From Mycobacterium sp. IS-1496 (GTDB lineage Bacteria; Actinomycetota; Actinomycetes; Mycobacteriales; Mycobacteriaceae): 64,000 nucleotides of DNA. A program made the position numbers and the translations under genes. Positions 7,126-14,842 of this stretch are shown here, piece by piece. The notes under the pieces are model-generated. The model had not been told where the DNA came from, searched no databases, and worked only from the letters and a program-made list of their open reading frames with translations. Within the stretch, counting starts at the first letter, position 1. Every line of letters starts with the position of its first letter. Location: the NCBI RefSeq assembly GCF_001499995.1, contig NZ_LQIU01000034.1, positions 62,001 through 126,000 of the forward strand, given 5' to 3'.

Positions 7126-8145
7126 TCACCATTCCCTGCGCGCAGCCGGTTTCTCGACCACGAGCCGTTCGATGATCGACCAATCAGGCGAGTCGATGCT
7201 CATGTCCAAGGCGAGCAGAGTGCCGATCAAGTCCAGGAACTCGGCTGTGCTCGCGTGCACGGTGCCGCCCGATCCGGCGGCGAATCGCTCCGCGAGTGCG
7301 TCGACTCGATCGCGGAAGCCGCTCTCCGACGACAGCGTGGGGTAGTGCAAGCGCGCCGCCGCGAGCAGCTGATCCTTGCCCGGCCGCGAAATCGGCATCG
7401 ACACGCACCTGCGAATGAACGCCTCCGGTAGATCCCGTTCATCGTTGGTCGTCACGATCACTATCGGGCTGAACGTCGGCTGATCAGGCGATACGAACAC
7501 CTTCGTATCGACTTCTGCCACTGGAAACTGACGACTACCTAAAGGAACCAAAAGTCCATTGCAGAAAGCGCTGTCTGCCTTATCGATCTCGTCGATGAGC
7601 AAAACCGCGCCCCGGCGGGAAGGCTCGTATCCAGCCAGGTGTTGAGGCGGGGTAAGCGGCGCTTGCCCCAGCTTCGCGAAGTCGTCAGCGTCGAGGTTTC
7701 TCGTTGCCGCAGAATCGGGGTTCAGTGCCCACCAGAGCGGGCCTGGTTCGAGATAGTCGAGCAGCGGCGCCTGGCCAGATTCGTTCTTCCGCAACGAACC
7801 GCCAGACGCGTCGTTGAGTCTGCGGATGACGTCAAGCCTCCAGAGCAGGTCGGCGGGGTCGGAGTCTTCGGTCACCACGTACTCGTAATAAGAGTATCCG
7901 AGGTTTCTCGCGACGAAACCGGCGAGACTTGATTTTCCGCATCCCGGCGGGCCCGAAAGTAGCAGTGGCCGGGAGGTGATTACGGAGACCTGTAGGCCTA
8001 AGACTATTTCGTCCGTATACGCGTACAGACGCCCATCGCGCCGATCGGCGGCATATCGGTGGTCATCCGGCAGTTCCGCGTTCTGCATGCCCGCAATGCG
8101 GGCGAGCACGTCAACGAGCTCAATAGACGCCTCAGTCATCAGCAT
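7126..8145 (-). CDS. MoxR-like AAA+ ATPase
   Basis: A 339-residue AAA+ ATPase of the MoxR/McrB-like group. Visible motifs are Walker A GPPGCGKS (65-72), Walker B VLLIDE (181-186) followed by IDKAD, sensor 1 VTTND (N234), and the arginine finger pair in EAFIRRC (245-246). The insertion at about 112-170 (LDYLEPGPLWWALNP) and the sequence YYEYVVTEDSDPADLLWRLD match the ATPases that accompany vWA proteins and effector genes in NTP-dependent conflict systems. The start overlaps the upstream TIR gene by 14 nt, so production is coupled to the effector. The protein probably forms a ring that remodels a partner; whether it holds the TIR protein inactive or activates it cannot be told from sequence. 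Confidence 0.9.
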   Translation of the reverse strand: MLMTEASIELVDVLARIAGMQNAELPDDHRYAADRRDGRLYAYTDEIVLGLQVSVITSRPLLLSGPPGCGKSSLAGFVARNLGYSYYEYVVTEDSDPADLLWRLDVIRRLNDASGGSLRKNESGQAPLLDYLEPGPLWWALNPDSAATRNLDADDFAKLGQAPLTPPQHLAGYEPSRRGAVLLIDEIDKADSAFCNGLLVPLGSRQFPVAEVDTKVFVSPDQPTFSPIVIVTTNDERDLPEAFIRRCVSMPISRPGKDQLLAAARLHYPTLSSESGFRDRVDALAERFAAGSGGTVHASTAEFLDLIGTLLALDMSIDSPDWSIIERLVVEKPAARREW

Positions 8146-9652
8146 CGACGGGTTGACTCTGATCGCACAGGGCCATCGTTTGACTGACGAATCGCCTGGC
8201 TTCGAGGTCTTCGAAGTCGCTAAGTTCCACTAGTGAATGGATGAGACCTGAGATCGTTGCTCCCAACATTCGCCTCCTGTTCAACATGACAATCGTCAAT
8301 CCGGGAAAAAGGCCATGCAGTGTATCCGTGATGTAGTCGGCGGTGGCGACGTCGAATGCGTCTGTCCGCACTAGCGCGTACGCGCCGCGGTAACGGTTGT
8401 CGAAGTAGTCGATTACCGTGTCCGGGCCATCGCCTTCCGAAAGCCCCAATTCCTCGCGGATGGTCTCTTCGTAACGGCGCAACGCCTCCTCTGCTGGGGC
8501 TTCACCCACCACGTCGGGTAGTCGGAAACATTTGTACTCCGACGAGCACAGTGTCGCCCTCTTCACGATGTGCCGCCCGAGTCGATAAGCGCTCGTCGAC
8601 ACTCCCACGACTCGGGCGTCTGCGGGCATAGAGTTGACGGAAGCCATCGTTCGCGCAGCGCGATGGGGCACCCACAGCGGCAGGGTTCGGTCGAGCGCCA
8701 AATTCGAAAGATCGGGTCTCAGATAGGCGAAAACCTCGCGAAAGGCCTTGTGTAGAGCATCCAAATCGGTGGTGGCGAACAGTTGTGACGCGAGCACGCG
8801 CGGCTTGTTCGGGTGCTTCAACCACACCCTTCTATCGATGCCCAATTCGTCTGCCGCGCGCCCCAAGAATAACTCTGGCACTTCCGACAGAAGGTAGGTG
8901 ACGTCCTCGATCCACCGGCGGGTCAGCGAATCGCCGCGAGCGGTGCGGTTGAACGTCGTGTCCGCTACTTCCCGGGCGATTTGCTCCGCAACGTCGTCTG
9001 CCGTCTTGGCGTTCCATTTCTTCGACGACGGCCGAAAGGGCAGTAGTACGTCGACGCCCGACCTCTTTGCGAGTGGACTCGCCTTCAGATCATCATCTGA
9101 AACGCCGCCGAGAAGCACCGGGATGACGCGTACGTCGTCCTCGATTGTGCGGCGGTACATCGCAATGCTGGCTTCGCGGGTCAAGTAATCGGCGCGCAAC
9201 GCATCACGGTCGATGAGCAACACCACGACGGTGGATTTCGCTATCGCCTCGGCGATCACCGTGTCGGTCGACGAGCCCCCGCTCAGGAACGTCTTGTCAA
9301 CCCACACATCGAAGGCTCTGTCGAATAGCTTCGTTTCCAGCTTGGGAATGAGACTGGCGAGGAATGCCTTCCTGTGGCGATGCTGCTGCCATGTGTCATG
9401 CTCGTCGAGTTCGTCGACCTCTTGATTCGTCGCGGCTTTCGGCTTCAGTCGCGAACTGTGGCTGAGAAAGACGTGGCCGTTCTCGCCGGACCTCAGACCG
9501 CTGGGGACGATTGCCGCACTTTGGGAAACGGTCACGCGTTGTGCTGGCCTCGGACAGAACTTGCGTTGGCGCACCTCTGCGAATGCATGGCGCGCCCCGG
9601 TCCCATGTCTGCTAGCAGCATTCTTTACCCCCTCGCCGTACATCAATGGCAA
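8132..9652 (-). CDS. TIR-domain effector with C-terminal domain of unknown type
   Basis: First gene of the operon. The longest frame (TTG 9652) gives 506 residues, but GTG 9535 (467 residues) or ATG 9643 are equally possible; the conserved part begins just before GHVFLSHSS. A classical TIR domain covers about 58-225: HVFLSHSS (strand A), DVWVDKTFLSGG (BB-loop region), STVVVLLIDRDAL, and ADYLTREASIAMYR with E160 at the catalytic-glutamate position of NAD-cleaving TIRs. Residues about 240-350 are helical; about 350-500 form a second domain (VVGVSTSAYRLGRHIVKRA ... FPGLTIVMLNRR) I do not recognise. Expected activity is NAD+ cleavage or signal synthesis on infection. Being coupled to MoxR and vWA genes suggests an effector kept under ATP-dependent control. 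Confidence 0.85.
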   Translation of the reverse strand: MPLMYGEGVKNAASRHGTGARHAFAEVRQRKFCPRPAQRVTVSQSAAIVPSGLRSGENGHVFLSHSSRLKPKAATNQEVDELDEHDTWQQHRHRKAFLASLIPKLETKLFDRAFDVWVDKTFLSGGSSTDTVIAEAIAKSTVVVLLIDRDALRADYLTREASIAMYRRTIEDDVRVIPVLLGGVSDDDLKASPLAKRSGVDVLLPFRPSSKKWNAKTADDVAEQIAREVADTTFNRTARGDSLTRRWIEDVTYLLSEVPELFLGRAADELGIDRRVWLKHPNKPRVLASQLFATTDLDALHKAFREVFAYLRPDLSNLALDRTLPLWVPHRAARTMASVNSMPADARVVGVSTSAYRLGRHIVKRATLCSSEYKCFRLPDVVGEAPAEEALRRYEETIREELGLSEGDGPDTVIDYFDNRYRGAYALVRTDAFDVATADYITDTLHGLFPGLTIVMLNRRRMLGATISGLIHSLVELSDFEDLEARRFVSQTMALCDQSQPVDADD

Positions 9653-9680
9653 AGGCTAGCAACGAAGAGCTCGATGGACA

Positions 9681-9695
9681 GTGCAGACACTGCAC
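9681..9695. promoter_or_regulatory. Palindrome upstream of the TIR-MoxR operon
   Basis: GTGCAG-ACA-CTGCAC is a perfect 6-bp inverted repeat. A second pair, CGTGTT (9695-9700) and AACACG (9716-9721), follows directly. Both lie just upstream of the furthest possible start (9652) of the operon, where an operator or promoter is expected. No repressor gene is visible nearby. Function is inferred from position only. Confidence 0.3.
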
Positions 9696-9779
9696 GTGTT
9701 CGTGAATACCGCGCGTAACACGACGTCCGCAGCCAACAGCGGCTGGGGTCTTCCGACCTTTCGCTGAGTTCAGCGAGAA

Positions 9780-10460
9780 CTTCAACGGCTGGGTGGGATC
9801 GACCGCTTCCTGTGGCGACAATGCGAGTGCGTTGTCGAGGGCCGGCAGGGGGCGATCACGACCGCACGCAGGACGGTGGCAACGCGCCAAGGGGGAACTG
9901 CTGTTCTCCCACGCCCTGCGGTCACAGCTGGTGGAACCAGCGAGCAGCGCCTTGCGGGTTGAGCGCACCCAGGCCCGCAGATCGGGCGGGAAGCGCCGCG
10001 GCTTTTCCGGGGCGATTGGAATCTCGTCGTGGGCCAGTTGGCCTCGGCGCACATCGACGGCCAGCGGATCGTCGGTGTCGGGTCGGCCACAAGGTCGCTC
10101 GCAGCGAGTGCCAACGCCGTCACGGAGTGCTCGTAGGCGGCAGTGTCGCGGTCGACGGCCGTGGTGATCCAGTCGACGCTGCGGCCACCGCAGACGGCGC
10201 ACGCACAGCGCCACATCAGGCTGTCTGTGTAAGTTGGCGATCAGATCGAGGTACTTGAAGGACAGCAGCAGTACCACGAACACCGACATCGGCGGAGTGA
10301 AGCCGCTCTGCGAGTCGTCGGTCTTTCCTCCGGCCGCGGATAGAGGAATTCGGGTCTGGCGCAGCCAATTTGATGTCTTTCGAGCGGTTCCGCCACCAAT
10401 CGCCATTCTCGTCCAGCCGCATGACGGGTGGGAGGATCGTCGTGGTGACGACGAACTGCG
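9780..10460 (-). pseudogene. Degenerate minus-strand gene, unknown family
   Basis: No intact gene lies between the TIR operon and the first aldo-keto reductase. Protein-like segments occur in successive minus-strand frames: MRLDENGDWWRNRSKDIKLA (from 10422), then FVVLLLSFKYLDLIANLHRQ (about 10300-10230), then CAVCGGRSVDWITTAVDRDT (about 10200), then a switch to DEIPIAPEKPRRFPPDLRAW (about 10040-9980). Read in order they look like one protein with a CxCxxC cluster, interrupted by at least three frameshifts. I do not recognise the family. The rest of the gap (9653-9780 and 10460-10520) holds nothing I can name. Confidence 0.4.
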
Positions 10461-10521
10461 GTCATGCGTCGCCACCGATCCGGCGAACGTGCTGGCCCCG
10501 GCGGGGGGCTGCGCACAACGC

Positions 10522-10548
10522 AACGGCCGGCGCAAGGCGCCGGCCGTT
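10522..10548. terminator. GC-rich hairpin after the aldo-keto reductases
   Basis: AACGGCCGGCGC / GCGCCGGCCGTT form a perfect 12-bp stem around an AAG loop, 22 bp beyond the stop of the minus-strand aldo-keto reductase. On the plus strand it is followed by TTTCG. It probably ends transcription from the reductases and marks the border between backbone and accessory DNA. Confidence 0.65.
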
Positions 10549-10570
10549 TCGCGAAGAGAGGGTGGCTCCG

Positions 10571-11422
10571 TCAGGGGCCGGTATAGGTCTCGGGGTCGGG
10601 GCGGAAGCGGGTGCCCTCGTCGAGGCCGTTGAGGGTGGCCATCTGGTCGTCGGACAACTCGAAATCGAAGACCTCGAGATTGGACTTGACCCGCTCCGGG
10701 TCAGCCGAGCGCGAGATCACCACGTTGCCCAGCTGAATGCTCCAGCGCAGCAGGACCTGTGCGGGCGTCTTGCCGTGGGCCCCGGCGACATCGGTGACCG
10801 CTGCGTGATCGAGCAACCGGCCGACACCCAGCGGACCGTACGCCTCGGTCACGATGCCGTAGCCGGCGTTGACCTCGCGCAACTCGGCCTGGTTGAGCAA
10901 CGGGTGCAGCTCGATCTGGTTGACGGCCGGGGTGAAGAACGACAGGTCGATGATGTTCGACAGGTGCTCGGCGTTGAAGTTGCAGACCCCGATGGAACGG
11001 GTGACGCCGTCCTCCTTGAGCTTCATCAGCCCGCCCCAGCTGTCGACGTACTTGCCGTGGTCACCGGCGGGCCAGTGGATGAGGTAGAGGTCGACGTAGT
11101 CGAGGCCGAGGCGCTCGAGGCTCGCGCGCGCGGCGTCCTGCGAGCGTCCGAAGCCGAGGTCGGCGACCGCCAGTTTGGTGGTCACGAAGATCTCGTCGCG
11201 CGGGATGCCCGAAGCGTTGACCGCGCGGCCGACCGCGGCCTCGTTGCCGTAGACCGTGGCCGTGTCGATCAACCGGTAGCCCGCCTCGAGCGCGGCGGCC
11301 ACCGACCGCTCGGCCTCGGCCTCGGAGAGCTCGCCGACTCCGAGCCCGAGGACCGGGATCGAGTGTCCGTCGTTGAGGGAGACGGAGGGGATGCCGGCTG
11401 CCTCACCGCGCGTTGACGTCAT
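10571..11422 (-). CDS. Aldo-keto reductase (AKR), MSMEG_2407/Rv2971 type, copy 1
   Basis: A 283-residue NADPH-dependent aldo-keto reductase. The catalytic tetrad is readable as D53, Y58, K83 and H116 (LIDTATVYGN, VTTKL, YLIHWP), with the cofactor-binding end ISRSADPERVKSNLEVFDFEL. The family reduces reactive aldehydes and ketones such as methylglyoxal-type dicarbonyls in the cytosol; in mycobacteria the homologues at this locus (Rv2971, MSMEG_2407) are characterised AKRs. It lies 5 bp after its paralogue on the same strand, clearly a tandem duplication with diverged copies. Start ATG 11422. Substrate is not determinable from sequence. Confidence 0.93.
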   Translation of the reverse strand: MTSTRGEAAGIPSVSLNDGHSIPVLGLGVGELSEAEAERSVAAALEAGYRLIDTATVYGNEAAVGRAVNASGIPRDEIFVTTKLAVADLGFGRSQDAARASLERLGLDYVDLYLIHWPAGDHGKYVDSWGGLMKLKEDGVTRSIGVCNFNAEHLSNIIDLSFFTPAVNQIELHPLLNQAELREVNAGYGIVTEAYGPLGVGRLLDHAAVTDVAGAHGKTPAQVLLRWSIQLGNVVISRSADPERVKSNLEVFDFELSDDQMATLNGLDEGTRFRPDPETYTGP

Positions 11423-11427
11423 GTCAC

Positions 11428-12258
11428 CTATCCTGCGAAGTTGAAGGTTCGGGGGTCGGGCCCCAGGCGGGAGCCGTCCTCGAGAGACGAGATGGACGCC
11501 ATGTCCCGCTCGCTCAACTCGAAGTCGAACACGTCGAAGTTGCTCTCGATCCGTTGTGGGTTCACCGACTTGGGGATGACGATATTACCGAGTTGTATAT
11601 GCCACCTAATCAGCGCCTGCGCTGGGGTTTTCCCGTGTGACTCGGCGACGGCGGTCACCGTGGGGTTCGTCAGCAGCGATCCCTGGCCCAGTGGGCTCCA
11701 CGCCTCGGTCGCGATCCCCAACTGCGCGTGCACCTCTCGCAATTCCCGCTGGGGCAGCAGCGGATGCAACTCGATCTGGTTGACCGCGGGCACGATGCCG
11801 GTCGCGTCGACCAGGACCCGCAGATGTTCGGGTTCGAAGTTGCTCACACCGATCGATCGGATGTGACCGTCCTCACGGAGCCGGGCGAAGGCCTTGAAGG
11901 TGTCGACGAACAGGTTCTTCTCGGGGACCGGCCAGTGAATGAGGTAGAGGTCCAGATGATCGACGCCGAGGCGGTCGACGCTCGCGTCGAAGGCGGTGAG
12001 CGTCGCGTCGTAGCCCTGCTCCGAGTTCCACAGTTTGGTGACGAGGTACACCTGCGAGCGATCCAGCCCCGACAGTGCGATCGCCCTGCCCGTCTCTTTC
12101 TCGTTGCCGTACGCTGCGGCCGTATCGACGTGTCGGTAGCCGGCGGCCAGCGCCGCCGCCACCGCGCGTTCGGTGTCCTCGGGCGGTGTCTGCCAGACCC
12201 CCAGGCCGACCTGAGGTATCGAATTGCCGTCGTTCAACCTGATCAGAGGAGCACCCAT
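11428..12258 (-). CDS. Aldo-keto reductase (AKR), Rv2971 type, copy 2
   Basis: A 276-residue aldo-keto reductase, upstream partner of the copy ending at 10571. Tetrad D45, Y50, K75, H108 (HVDTAAAYGNE, LVTKLWN, YLIHWP); PQVGLGVWQ near the N-terminus and VIPKSVNPQRIESNFDVFDFEL near the C-terminus are AKR hallmarks. A longer in-frame extension to 12639 exists but runs antisense through the esterase gene, so I start at ATG 12258, which gives the normal family length. That ATG overlaps the ATG of the divergent esterase in the shared tetranucleotide CATG. Cytosolic carbonyl detoxification is the probable role. Confidence 0.93.
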   Translation of the reverse strand: MGAPLIRLNDGNSIPQVGLGVWQTPPEDTERAVAAALAAGYRHVDTAAAYGNEKETGRAIALSGLDRSQVYLVTKLWNSEQGYDATLTAFDASVDRLGVDHLDLYLIHWPVPEKNLFVDTFKAFARLREDGHIRSIGVSNFEPEHLRVLVDATGIVPAVNQIELHPLLPQRELREVHAQLGIATEAWSPLGQGSLLTNPTVTAVAESHGKTPAQALIRWHIQLGNIVIPKSVNPQRIESNFDVFDFELSERDMASISSLEDGSRLGPDPRTFNFAG

Positions 12259-13396
12259 GCCGCCGAGTCTGCCAGCCACCGCACCGCCCGTCGGACCGAC
12301 CGTCGAGGACGGCGACCCGGCTCCCCGCGGCAGGAGCCGGACTCGCGACGCCGTCGTCAACGCCGCGACCCGGGTGACGCTGCGCGCCCTTCCGCTGCTG
12401 CCCGAACCCGTCAAGCGGGCGCTGCTGGGTTTCCGCTCGGTCACCGTGGACGGCAACACCCTCGACACCACGCTGCAGATGCTCCTGGCGGCCCAGCGCG
12501 CCGCAGGCATCAACGGCCTGGTCGCCAGCGACGACGTCGCGGTCTCCCGGCGCCAGCTGCGCATCACCGCCGCCATGTTCGCCGCCGGCATCGTCTCCGA
12601 CGTGACGGAGCTGGCCATCCCCGGCCCGGCCGGGCCCATCCCGGCCCGGCTGTACCGCCCGACGATCGAGGACCCCGAACCCGCCCTGCTCGTCTTCTAC
12701 CACGGCGGCGGCTTCGTGATCGGGGACCTCGACACCCACGACGACCTGTGCAGGCTGATCTGCCGGGACGGTGGGATCACGGTGCTCTCGGTGGACTACC
12801 GGCTGGCGCCCGAGCACAAGGCGCCCGCCGCGGCCGACGACGCCTACGCGGCGTTCCGCTGGGCGTCGGAGCACGCCGCCGAATTCGGTGTCGACGCCGA
12901 CCGCATCGCCGTCGGTGGCGACAGCGCGGGCGGCAACCTCGCCGCCGTCGTCTCTCAGCGGGCCCGCAACGACGGCGCCCGCCTGCCCGCCCTGCAGCTG
13001 CTGATCTACCCCGTCGTCGACGTGTGCAGCGAGACCCGCTCCAAGACGCTGTTCGCCGACGGCTACTTCCTCACCGCCCGCCACATGGACTGGTTCATGG
13101 ACCTCTACCTCGAGGGCGCGCCGGTGGACCGTACGCACCCCGAGGTGTCGCCGCTGCTGGCCGACGACCTGTCGGGGCTGCCGCCCGCGCTCGTGCTCAC
13201 CGGCGGCTTCGACCCGCTGCGCGACGAGGGCAACCGGTACGCCGAGGCGTTACGGGCCGCGGGTGTGCCCGTCGACCTGCGGGAGGAGGGCTCGCTGATC
13301 CACGCGTTCGCCAACTTCTTCCCGCTCGGGGGCGACAGCGCCACCGCCACCGCGGCGATGATTTCGGCGCTGCGCGCCCACCTCAGCCGGGGCTAG
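12257..13396 (+). CDS. lipN: LipN-like alpha/beta-hydrolase esterase (HSL family)
   Basis: A 379-residue carboxylesterase of the hormone-sensitive-lipase group. Motifs are the oxyanion-hole HGGGFVIGD, nucleophile GDSAGGN, acid FDPLRDEG and catalytic histidine in LIHAFANFF, in the expected order. The first about 120 residues form the helical cap (LQMLLAAQRAAG, RRQLRITAAMF). Gene order AKR-lipN-DsbA-like-VKOR-pca matches M. tuberculosis Rv2971-Rv2967c, so lipN is the natural name. The start ATG 12257 shares its bases with the divergent AKR start; an in-frame ATG further upstream at 12224 lies inside the AKR and is less probable. It probably hydrolyses short-chain esters in the cytosol. Confidence 0.88.
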   Translation: MPPSLPATAPPVGPTVEDGDPAPRGRSRTRDAVVNAATRVTLRALPLLPEPVKRALLGFRSVTVDGNTLDTTLQMLLAAQRAAGINGLVASDDVAVSRRQLRITAAMFAAGIVSDVTELAIPGPAGPIPARLYRPTIEDPEPALLVFYHGGGFVIGDLDTHDDLCRLICRDGGITVLSVDYRLAPEHKAPAAADDAYAAFRWASEHAAEFGVDADRIAVGGDSAGGNLAAVVSQRARNDGARLPALQLLIYPVVDVCSETRSKTLFADGYFLTARHMDWFMDLYLEGAPVDRTHPEVSPLLADDLSGLPPALVLTGGFDPLRDEGNRYAEALRAAGVPVDLREEGSLIHAFANFFPLGGDSATATAAMISALRAHLSRG

Positions 13397-13420
13397 GAGG
13401 GCCGCCGGTACTCTTGTCGC

Positions 13421-14179
13421 GTGGCCACGAAACCGAAGAAGACGCCCCGCTACGACCTGAAGGCGGCCGATCGCAAGCGCAATCTGTTCGTCCAGATCGG
13501 TCTGACGGCGGTTGTCGTGGTGTTCGCCGTCGCGCTCGTCCTCTACATCGTGATGTCGGCGGAGGACAAGCCGGGCTCCGGCGAGGCGACCGCGGTGCGG
13601 GTGGCCTCGGAGAAGGTGGTCACCCAGGACGGCACCAGCGAACCCAAGGCGGTGCTGTCGCTCTACGAGGATTTCCTGTGCCCCGCCTGCGGCAACTTCG
13701 AGCGCCAGTTCGGCCCGACCATCAACAAGCTCATCGACACCGGGGCGGTCGCCGCGGACTACTACATGGTCTCGATCCTCGATGCGCAAGGTGAGGGCTA
13801 CTCGTCGCGGGCAGGCAGCGCGGCGTACTGCGTCGCTGACGAGAACAAGGACGCCTTCCGCCGGTTCCACGCCGCCCTGTACACCGAGGGCATCCAGCCC
13901 GCCGAGGGTGGCGGCACCTACCCCGGTGACGAGCAGCTGACCGAGCTGGCGCGCCAGGCCGGCGCCGGCGGAACCGTGCCGGACTGCATCAAGAAGGGCC
14001 GCTACGTCGACATGGTCAAGGGCATGGCCAAGGCCACCGAGATCCGCGCCACCCCGACCGTGCGCATCAACGGTGAGGACTACGACCCGTCGACCCCCGA
14101 CGCGCTCGTGGCCAAGATCAAGGAGATCGTCGGTGACGTGCCCGGCCTGGACGGTGCGGCGCCGGCTCCCACGTCATGA
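13421..14179 (+). CDS. Membrane-anchored DsbA/thioredoxin-like oxidoreductase
   Basis: A 252-residue protein (GTG start) corresponding to Rv2969c. A basic N-terminus is followed by one TM helix (about 23-47, FVQIGLTAVVVVFAVALVLY), so the C-terminal domain faces the cell wall side. The thioredoxin-fold domain has the active site CPAC in YEDFLCPACGNFE, the DsbA-like helical insertion, and the cis-proline motif ATPTVRING. It oxidises or isomerises disulfides in secreted proteins. Its stop overlaps the VKOR start (ATGA), and VKOR is the expected re-oxidising partner, so the two form one disulfide-forming system. Confidence 0.92.
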   Translation: MATKPKKTPRYDLKAADRKRNLFVQIGLTAVVVVFAVALVLYIVMSAEDKPGSGEATAVRVASEKVVTQDGTSEPKAVLSLYEDFLCPACGNFERQFGPTINKLIDTGAVAADYYMVSILDAQGEGYSSRAGSAAYCVADENKDAFRRFHAALYTEGIQPAEGGGTYPGDEQLTELARQAGAGGTVPDCIKKGRYVDMVKGMAKATEIRATPTVRINGEDYDPSTPDALVAKIKEIVGDVPGLDGAAPAPTS

Positions 14180-14808
14180 CCGCCACCGCACCCGACACCG
14201 CCTCGTCGACCGCTTCGCCGGCCGGCCGGACGGCCGGGCTCGCGGTGCGGAAACCGAGCGCGGTGTGGGTGCTCATCGCCGGCGTGGTGGGTCTTGTCGC
14301 CGCGGCCACGCTCACCATCGAGAAGATCGAGCTGCTGATCGATCCCTCGTACACCCCGTCGTGCTCGCTGAACCCGGTGCTGTCGTGCGGGTCGGTGATG
14401 GTGACTCCGCAGGCCGCACTGTTCGGCTTTCCGAACCCGCTGATCGGTATCGCCGCGTTCGCGGTCGTCACGGTGACCGGAGTGCTGGCCGTGGCCAACG
14501 TGCGGTTGCCGCGGTGGTACTGGTCCGGCCTGGCCGTCGGCACGCTGCTCGGCACGGTGTTCGTGCACTGGCTGATCTTTCAGAGCCTCTACCGCATCGG
14601 GGCGCTCTGCCCGTACTGCATGGTGGTCTGGGCGGTGACGGTCCCGCTGCTGGTGGTCACGTCGTCGATCGCGCTGCGCCCCCTGGCCGGGAACGCCGCC
14701 GCCCGTGCGGTGTACCAGTGGCGTTGGTCGCTGACCGCGCTGTGGTTCACCGCGCTGATCCTGCTGATTCTGGTCCGCTTCTGGGACTACTGGTCCACCC
14801 TCGTGTAA
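14176..14808 (+). CDS. Vitamin K epoxide reductase (VKOR) family protein
   Basis: A 210-residue polytopic membrane protein, the Rv2968c counterpart. The loop cysteines PSCSLNPVLSCGSVM and the active-site CPYC near the quinone site (RIGALCPYCMVVW) are the VKOR hallmarks; about five hydrophobic segments surround them. In actinobacteria VKOR replaces DsbB, passing electrons from the DsbA-like protein to menaquinone. It overlaps the upstream DsbA-like gene by 4 nt (ATGA), so the two are made together. Confidence 0.93.
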   Translation: MTATAPDTASSTASPAGRTAGLAVRKPSAVWVLIAGVVGLVAAATLTIEKIELLIDPSYTPSCSLNPVLSCGSVMVTPQAALFGFPNPLIGIAAFAVVTVTGVLAVANVRLPRWYWSGLAVGTLLGTVFVHWLIFQSLYRIGALCPYCMVVWAVTVPLLVVTSSIALRPLAGNAAARAVYQWRWSLTALWFTALILLILVRFWDYWSTLV

Positions 14809-14842
14809 CACTCCGGAAACAACGTGGCGGTTAGGTAAACGC

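Noticed and set aside
12224..12256. Upstream ATG for lipN (12224)
   Set aside because: It would place the first 11 codons inside the divergent reductase; ATG 12257 gives the normal family N-terminus.
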